64,000 nt of DNA, taken from Pelagisphaera sp964404745 (GTDB taxonomy: Bacteria > Verrucomicrobiota > Verrucomicrobiia > Opitutales > Opitutaceae). The stretch is from the NCBI GenBank assembly GCA_964404745.1, contig CAYOLG010000014.1:1-64000 (forward strand), read 5' to 3'. The notes beneath the pieces were generated by a model. The model searched no databases and was not told where the DNA came from. It was given only the letters and a program-made list of their open reading frames with translations. The translations under genes and the position numbers were made by a program. Every line of letters starts with the position of its first letter. Position 1 is the stretch's first letter. Below, piece after piece: positions 14,693 to 22,724 of the stretch.

Positions 14693-15757
14693 ATGACCTA
14701 TACGCCTCCTGAATTTCTCGTCGATTTGCTCAAAGCGAAAAGCCCGTCCGGGGCTGAAAGACAAGCCCAGGCAGTATTCGACCAATATGTAGAATCGAGC
14801 GCCGACACCTACCAGCGAGATGCGCTGGGAAACCGGATCGCCACCTTGAATCCAGAAGGAAGTCCTTCAGTCATGTATTCGGGGCATCTCGACGAGCTGG
14901 GATTCATCATCAGCTATATTGATGACAATGGCTTTCTCTACTTTCAAACCATTGGCGGGCATGACAGGCTAATCATTCCCGGGCGCCGCATTCTCATTCA
15001 AACCAGCGACGGAGTCGTGAAAGGCGTCACCGGCAAGCGAGCTATCCACATGATGGACGAAAAGGATCGCGAGCGGATACCCAAAACCAATGAAATGTGG
15101 ATCGATATCGCCGCCAAAGACAAAGCTGATGCCGAATCGCGAGTACGCGTGGGAGACGTAGCTACTTATGATCACGAATTCGAGCTTATCAACGGCTCCG
15201 TGGGGACTGCTAGGGCATTCGACAACAAGTGCGGCGCCTATATCGTAGGTGAAACGCTTCGACGCTTGGCCAAAAGCGGAAAACCCATTCAAGCCAAAGT
15301 CGTTTCCGTGGGCACTGCCCAAGAGGAGATTGGCGTACGAGGAGCCACCACTTCCAGCTACGGAGTCAATCCCGATTTCGCGGTCGCCGTAGACGTCGGG
15401 CATAGCACGGATCACCCCGATTGCGATAAACGAAAATTCGGATCCACCAAACTGGGAGCCGGCCCCATCATCACTCGCGGCCCCAATATAAATCCTATTA
15501 TATTTGAAAAATTGATATGCGCTGCAAAGGAAAGAGAAATCCCCTACCAACTTGAAAGCGACCCCTCCCCGACCGGGACGGATGCCCGGGCGATACAGAT
15601 GGCCAGGGCCGGCGTCGCCACTGGTCTCATCTCCATTCCCCTGAGGTACATGCACACGCCTAGCGAAGTCGTAGACCTCGAGGACGTCGAAGCCTGCGTT
15701 AAACTCCTAGTAGCCTTTGCCGAGAATTTGAAGGCTGGCGAAACGGGAAATTGGTAG
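14693..15757 (+). CDS. M42 family metallopeptidase (glutamyl aminopeptidase-like)
   Basis: The 354-residue protein carries the co-catalytic metal ligands of M42 enzymes: His and Asp in SGHLDELGFII, bridging Asp in ARAFDNKCGAY, the Glu pair in TAQEEIGVRGA, Asp in VAVDVGHSTDHP, and the last His in RYMHTPSEVVD. These cytoplasmic aminopeptidases form tetrahedral dodecamers and trim peptides from protein turnover. It is the last gene of a plus-strand run and is convergent with a broken flavin-type gene six bases away. Confidence 0.92.
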   Translation: MTYTPPEFLVDLLKAKSPSGAERQAQAVFDQYVESSADTYQRDALGNRIATLNPEGSPSVMYSGHLDELGFIISYIDDNGFLYFQTIGGHDRLIIPGRRILIQTSDGVVKGVTGKRAIHMMDEKDRERIPKTNEMWIDIAAKDKADAESRVRVGDVATYDHEFELINGSVGTARAFDNKCGAYIVGETLRRLAKSGKPIQAKVVSVGTAQEEIGVRGATTSSYGVNPDFAVAVDVGHSTDHPDCDKRKFGSTKLGAGPIITRGPNINPIIFEKLICAAKEREIPYQLESDPSPTGTDARAIQMARAGVATGLISIPLRYMHTPSEVVDLEDVEACVKLLVAFAENLKAGETGNW

Positions 15758-15763
15758 AGGGCT

Positions 15764-16230
15764 CTAACTCCGATCCATTCTATAGCTTTTAAGCGCTTGA
15801 TCGACCATCTCCCTTTCATTGGTATCCGGAAACAGGGTATAACTTGGCGCTATTATCGGAGAGGCCTTTTCGGCTATAATTTCAATAACCGATAGAATCG
15901 TGAACTTCTGGCCAACACAGGCCGATGGCTGATCAAAGGCTTCCTCGAATCCATCATCGCTCCTTTCCAGTATTCGGGATTTCCCAACAACCTTAAATCC
16001 CTTCTGAGTCAGAACATCTACAAAGCTCAAGTACACATCGGAGCAATCCCGAATATTCGCTACTGTATTCGGAGAAGCGATATTGGCCACCCAAATTCGA
16101 TCATTCCCACCATACACCCACCCTTCCTTGGGCTGACATTAGGCACCCCGTCTTTCGACACCGTAGCCAACCAACAGAGAACGCTTGTCTTATTGGAAGA
16201 TTGTATAGCTTCGGTGATGACTGGTTTCAT
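15764..16230 (-). pseudogene. Pyridoxamine 5'-phosphate oxidase-like gene with a one-base deletion
   Basis: From ATG 16230 the frame reads MKPVITEAIQ.. through LCWLATVSKDGVPNVSP and then loses its frame near 16126-16130. In the next frame the protein continues KEGWVYGGNDRIWVANIAS and SFVDVLTQKGFKVVGKSRI to the stop at 15764. Together the two parts give about 155 residues, the normal length and motif order for the PPOX/FMN-binding split-barrel family. Restoring one A in CCAAGG (to CCAAAGG) repairs the frame. The gene is therefore a frameshifted pseudogene or a homopolymer error. The part after the shift is open from GTG 16117, but it lacks the first strand of the barrel. Confidence 0.75.
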
Positions 16231-16296
16231 ATTTGTCAAAGTCGAGGTGTCTTAAGAGGGCCGTTCAATGGCCCGATTCGGGACAATCGACTTGTT

Positions 16297-16774
16297 CTAA
16301 ATATCACGTTCAGTATAAAAATATCGTGGGATTTCGTTAAGTAGAGCACTTGGCTTAGACTTCGCCTTTACGTTCGATCCTACTATTTTCAACGCTTCTC
16401 CGTTGTTTACAGCAGACTTCTCCAAAAAAGTTACGACTTTCTTGTGAAACAAGGTGACGATTCCGTATCTTATCACAATATCCCCTATGCCAACGCTGCT
16501 TTTTGAGATTATTCCTGGCTGATGATAGCCGTTAGAAATGACCCTCGTTATTAGCTCAAACTCCGTAAGCATCTTAGCAGCGTCGTCTTTTGAACGGATT
16601 AAACTAAAAGCTTCCGAAAACTTAGCCTTTGAAAACAAATCGGCAAACTCAGCACTAGCGGCGTCAAGCTGCTCCACGGTCGAAAACGAAATATCATCTT
16701 CAACTTACGTCCTGGGCAAATAACGAACCTAGGCTGAGTAACATTATCGAGTAGAACGTTTTTATTTCTTTCAT
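16297..16774 (-). pseudogene. Secreted protein of unknown function, frameshifted after the signal peptide
   Basis: ATG 16774 opens a clean signal peptide, MKEIKTFYSIMLLSLGSLFA, with a likely cut before QD, but TGA follows after DVS. One frame over, the sequence continues VEDDISFSTVEQLDAASAEF and stays open to 16297. Removing one base near 16702-16708 (GTAAGTT to GTAGTT) would join them into a secreted protein of about 158 residues. I recognise no family; the body is mostly helical at the N-terminal half and basic at the end. It lies 66 bases upstream of another frameshifted gene on the same strand, so local assembly quality or local decay should be considered. Confidence 0.55.
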
Positions 16775-16854
16775 AATAAATCTGTATCGTCCGAGTGATA
16801 CGCGAAGATTAGCGCGGAGTGCTAGTCGCAGTTGTATCCACTCGATGGTTCCGC

Positions 16855-17115
16855 CTAATTTTTATATACATCTTTTCTATGTCCGACTTTTACAACGTGA
16901 ACCACAAGTCGAGCGTCGTGGATTTCGTAGATAACTCGATAGTTCCCGATTCGAATCCTGTACAATTCTGCATTTGCCAGTTTCCTACAGCCATTTGGTC
17001 TTGGATCATCTGCGAGCTTCTCGATCTCCTCTAGAATCCTGGAAACCTCACTTCGATCTATTTTCCTTAGATCCTTCCTGACTGAGTTGGCGAATTCTAG
17101 TTCAAATAGTGCCAT
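16855..17115 (-). CDS. RelE/ParE superfamily toxin
   Basis: The 86-residue basic protein has the RelE/ParE pattern: FANSVRKDLRKIDRSEVSRI, PRPNGCRKLANAELYRIRIGNYRVIYEI and a C-terminal VVHVVKVGHRKDVY. RelE members cut mRNA on the ribosome; ParE members poison gyrase. The GNYRVIYEI and HRKDVY blocks favour the RelE side. The start overlaps the upstream antitoxin gene by 14 bases, which is standard for a type II toxin-antitoxin pair. The toxin is probably kept inactive by the neighbouring protein. Confidence 0.88.
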   Translation of the reverse strand: MALFELEFANSVRKDLRKIDRSEVSRILEEIEKLADDPRPNGCRKLANAELYRIRIGNYRVIYEIHDARLVVHVVKVGHRKDVYKN

Positions 17116-17323
17116 CTACTTTCAGCTGTTCCAGTAACTCGTCATAACTTAAAGTCTTTTCCTTCCTTCTTTCCTTCCAATCTGTGATGTCTTCGAGATC
17201 CTCCCTGAGTGCCGCTTTCAGTGCGTCATTGACAAGATCTGACATCGTTTGCTGGGTCTCAGCGGCCTTGATTCTCAATGCCTTATGAACCGCCTCGTCT
17301 AGATAAAGTGTTGCTTTGCCCAT
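17102..17323 (-). CDS. Antitoxin with ribbon-helix-helix N-terminus
   Basis: The 73-residue protein begins MGKATLYLDEAVHKALRIKA, a ribbon-helix-helix DNA-binding domain, and continues with SDLVNDALKAALREDLED and an acidic C-terminal tail that would wrap the toxin. It is the first gene of the pair and overlaps the RelE-type toxin. Two palindromes lie 13 to 36 bases before its ATG, the expected place for autoregulation by the antitoxin or the complex. Confidence 0.85.
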   Translation of the reverse strand: MGKATLYLDEAVHKALRIKAAETQQTMSDLVNDALKAALREDLEDITDWKERRKEKTLSYDELLEQLKVDGTI

Positions 17324-17335
17324 GAAGGCCTAATT

Positions 17336-17359
17336 TGACGCTTAAGCGTCATGACGTCA
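17336..17359. promoter_or_regulatory. Palindromic operator of the toxin-antitoxin operon
   Basis: TGACGCTTAAGCGTCA (17336-17351) is a perfect 16-bp palindrome, and TGACGTCA (17352-17359), also perfect, abuts it. The two share the TGACG/CGTCA half-site and end 13 bases from the antitoxin start. The spacing suits binding of two ribbon-helix-helix dimers. That the antitoxin binds here is inferred from the family's usual autoregulation. Confidence 0.65.
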
Positions 17360-17472
17360 ATATCTATCTTCATTGAAACAAGTTATTTTAACACGTAAAT
17401 TTCCGCGCTAATTTTACTTTTACTATGACCGGAGCCCTGGGGCATCGATAATCCAAAATGGGGTGTTCTATC

Positions 17473-18648
17473 TCAATAGTAGTGAAAGGAGAACGTTACC
17501 TCTTCGTCGTCCCCAAAGACTTCCACCATTTCCGGTGTCCACGGCCCATAGGGGGCTCCATCCTCGACAGCGGTTCGGGCCATGTAGATGCCGAGAAATT
17601 TCGAGGTGGTTCCCGGCATGTTTTCCATGTCTCGAATGTATCCATTCTTATCTAACACGAACTTGATCACCGCTTTTGTGTGCCGCTCATCGACTGTGGC
17701 TTCATTGGCCAGCGAATTCCAGCGAGCGCTAACGGCCTCTATCAGCCGCTCCATGTATTCGCCAAATTCGCTGAATTTGGCATCGACGGCGATCCGCCCT
17801 GTTCGAGAAACGCCCGGCAAGTGATTGCGCACCGGACCCGGGGCCACTTTCGGCAATCGCGGACGCGGGCGCGGCGATGGTTCCGAGGGATCGGAAACTT
17901 GCTGCGGATTCTGAGGATCGACCGCCGGACGCAGGGCAGCGAACTCCTGAGCATCCTCTTCCCCCTCTTCGGCTTCCCCTTTAATGTACTCGTTTACGTT
18001 GTTGGGAGCCTCTGTCTCGTCATGATCCACCTCAGCGAGCCCCGTTTCGTCGGGATCCTTTTCTTCCTGTTCGCCGGGAATAGGAATTTGCTGCGCTAAC
18101 GGCTGAGTAGGCGTGATTGGCGTAATCAAGGGCTGAGGTTCGCTGGGTTCATTTTCCTCGGATTCCTGGGATAAGGGAGCGGGGGGAGGCGAAAATTCCG
18201 GCGGACTCAGATCGCCCGTGATAAACTGGTTCGTCTCGATATCGTCTTCGCTTTCCGATGTGGGCCGATTTTCGGGATCGATCTCGTCAGGCAGCTCCTC
18301 CTGAGCGGCTTGCTGGCTGCGAGCCGCAAACGTGTCGACATCATCCGGCTCATTCTCCGGAGCGTCCGGGTTCGTCTGCGTGTAGCTTTGTTCCGGTTCT
18401 TCCTCTTCAAATGGCTCCAACTCGATCTCAAAGTCTCGGTAACGATTTACGATCTCACCCCGCTCGGTGGTAAAAATATCTTCCGGCATCCAAAAAATCC
18501 CAATCACATGGAAGAGAATCGTCCCTACTAGGCCTGCGATCAGAGACTTGCGAGAGATGAGCCGCCGCTCCAGCAAGGTCCGAGCCAGCATGTGATCTCT
18601 GGCTATGGGCTTGCCGCCCGTCGGCTTCTCCTGGAGTTCTGCGTTCAT
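17473..18648 (-). CDS. TonB/TolA-like energy-transducing protein with acidic linker
   Basis: The 391-residue protein has a short cytoplasmic tail, one N-terminal membrane helix (LIAGLVGTILFHVIGIFWMP), a long periplasmic linker of about 210 residues very rich in Glu, Pro, Asp and Gln, and a C-terminal domain of about 110 residues. That domain reads ISARWN..-like (VSARWNSLANEATVDER), then KFVLDKNGYIRDM and PYGPWTPEMVEVFGDDEEV, which follows the TonB C-terminal pattern. The linker is acidic rather than the Lys/Pro type of classical TonB. It lies 10 bases downstream of maf on the same strand. No exbB or exbD genes are adjacent, so partners are unknown. Confidence 0.7.
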   Translation of the reverse strand: MNAELQEKPTGGKPIARDHMLARTLLERRLISRKSLIAGLVGTILFHVIGIFWMPEDIFTTERGEIVNRYRDFEIELEPFEEEEPEQSYTQTNPDAPENEPDDVDTFAARSQQAAQEELPDEIDPENRPTSESEDDIETNQFITGDLSPPEFSPPPAPLSQESEENEPSEPQPLITPITPTQPLAQQIPIPGEQEEKDPDETGLAEVDHDETEAPNNVNEYIKGEAEEGEEDAQEFAALRPAVDPQNPQQVSDPSEPSPRPRPRLPKVAPGPVRNHLPGVSRTGRIAVDAKFSEFGEYMERLIEAVSARWNSLANEATVDERHTKAVIKFVLDKNGYIRDMENMPGTTSKFLGIYMARTAVEDGAPYGPWTPEMVEVFGDDEEVTFSFHYY

Positions 18649-18658
18649 GAGGAAAGGG

Positions 18659-19225
18659 TTAGATCAAATTATGACGCTCTAGCATACGCTTTGTTTCATC
18701 AATTGGCAATCCCATGATATTCGAGTGGGATCCCTCGAATGATTCGATGATCAATTCCGTTCCCTCCTGAATTCCGTAAGCCCCGGCCTTGTCCAAGGGA
18801 TTAACGATCTCAAAATAGCGATCAATGGTCTGATCATCGAGCGATTTGAAGGTCACTTCGCTGCGAACCCCGAAGGTTTCATTGATATCGCGATCCTGGC
18901 ACTGAAGCGATACTCCTGTATATACAACATGGGTACGCCCTGAGAGCCGCCCCAACATCTGCCTCGCCTCCTCCATATTTCCCGGCTTGGCTAACACCTT
19001 TCCGTCCAGGTGCACCGTCGTGTCCGAACCGAGAACAAAACGTTCTGGATGCTTGCTAGCAACCCAACCCGCTTTCAACGCCGCATTCTCGCGCACCATA
19101 TTTTCCGGATCCGCGTGGCCCTCCTCGAACTCATCAACTTGAGCAGGAACGATATCGAATCGAGCCCCGATTCGCTCGAGGAGCTCCTTACGCCGAGGCG
19201 ATGCCGATGCCAATATGAACTTCAT
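18659..19225 (-). CDS. maf: Maf family nucleotide pyrophosphatase
   Basis: The 188-residue protein has LASASPRRKELLERIGARF, the Maf phosphate-binding motif, then the Asp/Glu-rich FDIVPAQVDEFEEG, LGSDTTVHLDGKVLAKP, and AYGIQEGTELIIESFEGSHSN. Maf proteins hydrolyse dTTP, UTP and modified pyrimidine nucleotides and so act in nucleotide pool cleaning or septum control. The gene is first of a two-gene minus-strand unit with the TonB-like protein 10 bases downstream. Confidence 0.92.
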   Translation of the reverse strand: MKFILASASPRRKELLERIGARFDIVPAQVDEFEEGHADPENMVRENAALKAGWVASKHPERFVLGSDTTVHLDGKVLAKPGNMEEARQMLGRLSGRTHVVYTGVSLQCQDRDINETFGVRSEVTFKSLDDQTIDRYFEIVNPLDKAGAYGIQEGTELIIESFEGSHSNIMGLPIDETKRMLERHNLI

Positions 19226-19284
19226 AGATATACCAACTAAGAAAATTAATGAGCAAATTTGGAAAAATTGACATCTCTTATTTA

Positions 19285-19300
19285 GTAGCGGCCGATCTCC
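19285..19300 (+). repeat. Partial GTAGCG-type repeat
   Basis: GTAGCGGCCGATCTCC matches the first 16 bases of the family in forward orientation. With the inverted copy at 19330-19378 it forms an inverted pair between maf and nadE. Confidence 0.55.
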
Positions 19301-19329
19301 AAGCGGCCACTATTACAAATTGATGGCCA

Positions 19330-19378
19330 CTCGGCTCGGGCCGCCGTGGTCTAGCCTAGGCGTGAGATCGGACGCTAC
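19330..19378 (-). repeat. GTAGCG-type dispersed repeat, copy 4 (inverted)
   Basis: On the minus strand it reads GTAGCGTCCGATCTCACGCC, TAGGCTAGACCACGGCGGCCC, GAGCCGAG. Together with 19285-19300 it forms an imperfect long stem, like a pair of REP elements. Confidence 0.65.
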
Positions 19379-19521
19379 CTCCAGGCCTCCCGTCAGTCTA
19401 AGCCAATCTGCCTTTGGTAGTGGAACCTCTCTATTTTCTTCCTCTGGAACCATGGAGATTCCACCACTATCTCTAGAGCTTGCCCTTTTGAGCAGGACGC
19501 ATTCACTTCTGAGCCTTCTCA

Positions 19522-21159
19522 ATGAAAATCGGCCTAGCCCAGATCAATACCACCGTTGGGGACCTGCAAAACAACGGAGAGCGGATTCTCGACGCTTACA
19601 CCCGGCTCCAAGCTGACGGAGCTGACATCGTGGTGTTTCCGGAACTTGTGATCACGGGCTATCCGCCACGAGACCTCCTATTCAAGCAGAAGTTCGTTCC
19701 TGACAACCTGGCTGCGCTTGAGACCATCGCTACGCAAACTGGAGACGTCCCCGCCGTGATCGGCTATGTTGAGCCCAATCCGAGCGAAACGGGACGCCAT
19801 TTCTACAATTCCGTAGCTATTTGCTCGAACGGGAAAGTTCAGGCAACCGGACGCAAATGCTTGCTGCCCACGTACGATGTCTTTGATGAGGATCGCTACT
19901 TCGAAGCAGCGAAGGAGCCCCTCGTCACCGAAATCGCTGGCCGACGGGTAGCCGTCACCATTTGCGAAGATATTTGGACCCTGTCTGAAGTTTCGGCCCG
20001 GCCGCTCTACTCGCATTCTCCTCTGGACGCCCTGGAGAATCAGGCATTGGACTTGCACATAAACCTTTCTGCCAGCCCCTGGCACATCCACAAAGCCCAG
20101 TTACGGCAAACCTTGATTAGCGAAACTTCGAAGCGTCTTGGCTGCCCAACCGTCTACATCAATGCGGTTGGGGGCAATGACGAGCTGATTTTCGATGGAC
20201 GCAGCATGGTATCCGATGCCGCAGGCAAAATCATTTGCGGCCTATCAGGATTTCGAGAAGAGGTTCGTATATTTGATCTGGATACAAATCATTCCTTGGA
20301 TCCTTCTTTCGAACAGACGGAGCTTCAGGATATCGAAGACGCTTTGGTCCTTGGATTGCGTGACTACGTGCATAAGTGCGGTTTTCGCAAAGCGATTGTC
20401 GGACTCAGCGGGGGGATCGATTCAGCAGTGACCGCCGCTTTGGCAGTAAAAGCCCTCGGAAAAGAAAATGTCCTCGGAGTTGGCCTCCCTTCCGCCATCT
20501 CGTCAGACCACAGCAAGAATGATGCTCGAGATTTGGCAGCCAATCTGGAAATCGATTTTCATATGGTCCCCATTTCCAATATCGTCAGCGCTTCCGAAGC
20601 GGCCCTGGCTCCACTGATGGCGAACACGGAACAAGACGTCACCGAAGAGAACATACAAGCTCGGGCTCGAGGTCTGATCCTTATGGCCCTCTCCAATAAG
20701 TTCGGCGCTTTGCTCCTAACCACGGGGAACAAAAGCGAGCTATCGGTGGGGTACTGCACCCTTTATGGCGACATGTGCGGCGGGCTCGCAGTGATCTCCG
20801 ATTTGCCCAAAGTGAAGGTTTTCCAGCTCGCTCTGCATATCAATCGGAACGGAGAGATTATTCCCGTGAACACAATTGAAAAACCCCCTTCCGCCGAACT
20901 TCGACCTGATCAGAAAGACGAGGACAGTCTACCGCCCTATGATGTACTCGATGGAATCCTCAAAGCCTACGTCGAGGAGGGGAAATCCAGCGATGACATC
21001 GTCGCTCTAGGCTATGAGCCCGAGATCGTGAAAGACATTATTCGCAAAGTCGATCTCAACGAGTACAAGCGCAAACAAGCAGCTCCCGGATTAAAATTAA
21101 CCCCTCTAGCCTTTGGCGTCGGCCGCCGCATCCCTATCGTGCAGCGCTATATATCCTAG
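19522..21159 (+). CDS. nadE: Glutamine-dependent NAD+ synthetase
   Basis: The 545-residue protein joins an N-terminal nitrilase-type glutaminase (catalytic Glu41 in VFPELVITGYPPRDLL, Lys in GRKCLLPTYDVF, Cys148 in TICEDIW) to a C-terminal synthetase with the P-loop GLSGGIDSA (about residues 294-302) and YCTLYGDMCGGLAVISD. It makes NAD from nicotinate adenine dinucleotide, ATP and the ammonia released from glutamine. The catalytic residues of both halves are present. It stands alone on the plus strand; start ATG 19522 gives the expected MKIGLAQIN opening. Confidence 0.96.
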   Translation: MKIGLAQINTTVGDLQNNGERILDAYTRLQADGADIVVFPELVITGYPPRDLLFKQKFVPDNLAALETIATQTGDVPAVIGYVEPNPSETGRHFYNSVAICSNGKVQATGRKCLLPTYDVFDEDRYFEAAKEPLVTEIAGRRVAVTICEDIWTLSEVSARPLYSHSPLDALENQALDLHINLSASPWHIHKAQLRQTLISETSKRLGCPTVYINAVGGNDELIFDGRSMVSDAAGKIICGLSGFREEVRIFDLDTNHSLDPSFEQTELQDIEDALVLGLRDYVHKCGFRKAIVGLSGGIDSAVTAALAVKALGKENVLGVGLPSAISSDHSKNDARDLAANLEIDFHMVPISNIVSASEAALAPLMANTEQDVTEENIQARARGLILMALSNKFGALLLTTGNKSELSVGYCTLYGDMCGGLAVISDLPKVKVFQLALHINRNGEIIPVNTIEKPPSAELRPDQKDEDSLPPYDVLDGILKAYVEEGKSSDDIVALGYEPEIVKDIIRKVDLNEYKRKQAAPGLKLTPLAFGVGRRIPIVQRYIS

Positions 21160-21251
21160 CGCTGCCAGCAAAATATACCATAGCCTTTAAGGCTTGGAGT
21201 ACTACACAGCGAACTAAGGAATTTCGACTTCCTGATTAAACTACCTACAAG

Positions 21252-22529
21252 ATGACTATTTCGAACGACCTATTCGAACGGGCCAAAAAGCTCATTCCCG
21301 GAGGCGTCAATTCGCCAGTGCGGGCCTTCCGCTCCGTTGGCGGAACGCCGTTTTTCACCAGGCGAGCCCATGGAGCCACTTTGACAACCGCGGACGACAA
21401 AGAGCTCATCGACTTTGTCTGTACGTGGGGACCCGCCATTCACGGGCACAACAACTCAACGATCCGCGAAGCTATATCTAAAGCTCTGGAAAGCGGTACC
21501 AGTTTCGGCACGCCAAATCCCTATGAGATTACCATGGCTGAGCTCATTATCGAAATGGTACCCTCGATCGAAAAGGTTCGCATGGTGAACAGCGGTACGG
21601 AAGCCACTATGACCGCCATTCGTCTGGCTCGCGGGTATACGCAGCGAAACAAAATCGTCAAGTTCGCGGGCTGCTATCACGGACACGCCGATTCGCTCCT
21701 CATCAAAGCAGGCTCCGGAGCCCTAACCCTCGGCAATCCAGATAGCGCCGGCGTGCCTAAAGGATTCGCTAGGGAGACTATTGTTCTGCCATTCAACGAC
21801 CTTGAAGCGGTCCGGAACGCGTTCGATATCTACGGCGATGATATCGCAGGGATCATCCTTGAGCCTTATCCCGCTAATGTTGGACTGATCTTTCCCCAAG
21901 ACGGCTATCTTCAAGGATTGAGAGATCTGTGCTCGAAAAACGGATCCGTTCTCATCTTTGACGAGGTGATGACAGGATTCCGTGTATCCGCCGGAGGTGT
22001 TCAAACCAAGGAGGGTATCGATCCCGATCTGACGACTTTGGGTAAGATTATTGGCGGTGGCCTACCCGTTGGAGCTCTCGGAGGCAAAGCCGAGATCATG
22101 GATCATTTGGCCCCCGAAGGCCCGGTTTACCAAGCCGGGACACTTAGTGGCAATCCGCTCGCCATGGCTGCGGGCATAGCCGCTCTCGAGCTCCTCAAGG
22201 ACGGTAGCGCCTACGAACGCCTTGATCGACTGGGCACCCAAGTTCGGGAAACCATTCAATCGGTAATCAAGGAAACGGGAATCCCAGCCCAGATCCCCCA
22301 AGTTGGATCCATGTTCTGTCTCTATTTTACCGATACGCCTGTAGAGAATCTGGAAGACGCATCCAATACGGATACGGAACGCTTCAACAGCTATTTCCAC
22401 AAGTGCCTCGACCTAGGCGTCTACATCCCGCCCTCCAAGTACGAAGGGAATTTTATTTCCACAGCCCACGACAATGGGGCGATTGATCGAGCCTGCGAAG
22501 TCTTCACCGAAGCCCTGCGATCGCTGTAG
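21252..22529 (+). CDS. hemL: Glutamate-1-semialdehyde 2,1-aminomutase
   Basis: The 425-residue PLP enzyme begins SNDLFERAKKLIPGGVNSPV, the classic HemL opening, has the PLP Lys265 in TLGKIIGGGLPVGALGG, and GTEATMTAIRLARGYT and GCYHGHADSLLIKAG. It converts glutamate-1-semialdehyde to 5-aminolevulinate in the C5 pathway of tetrapyrrole synthesis. Length and residues are normal. It follows nadE by 92 bases on the plus strand; no other heme genes are here. Confidence 0.97.
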   Translation: MTISNDLFERAKKLIPGGVNSPVRAFRSVGGTPFFTRRAHGATLTTADDKELIDFVCTWGPAIHGHNNSTIREAISKALESGTSFGTPNPYEITMAELIIEMVPSIEKVRMVNSGTEATMTAIRLARGYTQRNKIVKFAGCYHGHADSLLIKAGSGALTLGNPDSAGVPKGFARETIVLPFNDLEAVRNAFDIYGDDIAGIILEPYPANVGLIFPQDGYLQGLRDLCSKNGSVLIFDEVMTGFRVSAGGVQTKEGIDPDLTTLGKIIGGGLPVGALGGKAEIMDHLAPEGPVYQAGTLSGNPLAMAAGIAALELLKDGSAYERLDRLGTQVRETIQSVIKETGIPAQIPQVGSMFCLYFTDTPVENLEDASNTDTERFNSYFHKCLDLGVYIPPSKYEGNFISTAHDNGAIDRACEVFTEALRSL

Positions 22530-22617
22530 GGTATTTTGTCGGTGGATGAATTCTCATCCAACAAGGTTTATTGAGGCAAACAATGAGGTGTTTGTGGAGG
22601 CAGGGGGGATCGGCTGG

Positions 22618-22661
22618 ATCCTCTAATTCTATAAGTGGAGGACTGAGCCAGTCCTCTCTAC
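22618..22661. repeat. GAGGACT..AGTCCTC palindromic spacer element
   Basis: GTGGAGGACTGAGCCAGTCC continues TCTCTACCTAG, with a 7-bp stem GAGGACT/AGTCCTC around GAGCC. Similar elements ending in CCTCCCTA occur near 34175-34218 and 37817-37868 downstream of the two RND genes and near 2205-2226. Confidence 0.4.
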
Positions 22662-22724
22662 CTAGTCTGCCGAACGAAGATGCTCGATATCGAAAATTGA
22701 TCTGCGGAATCGATCCAGTCCCTG

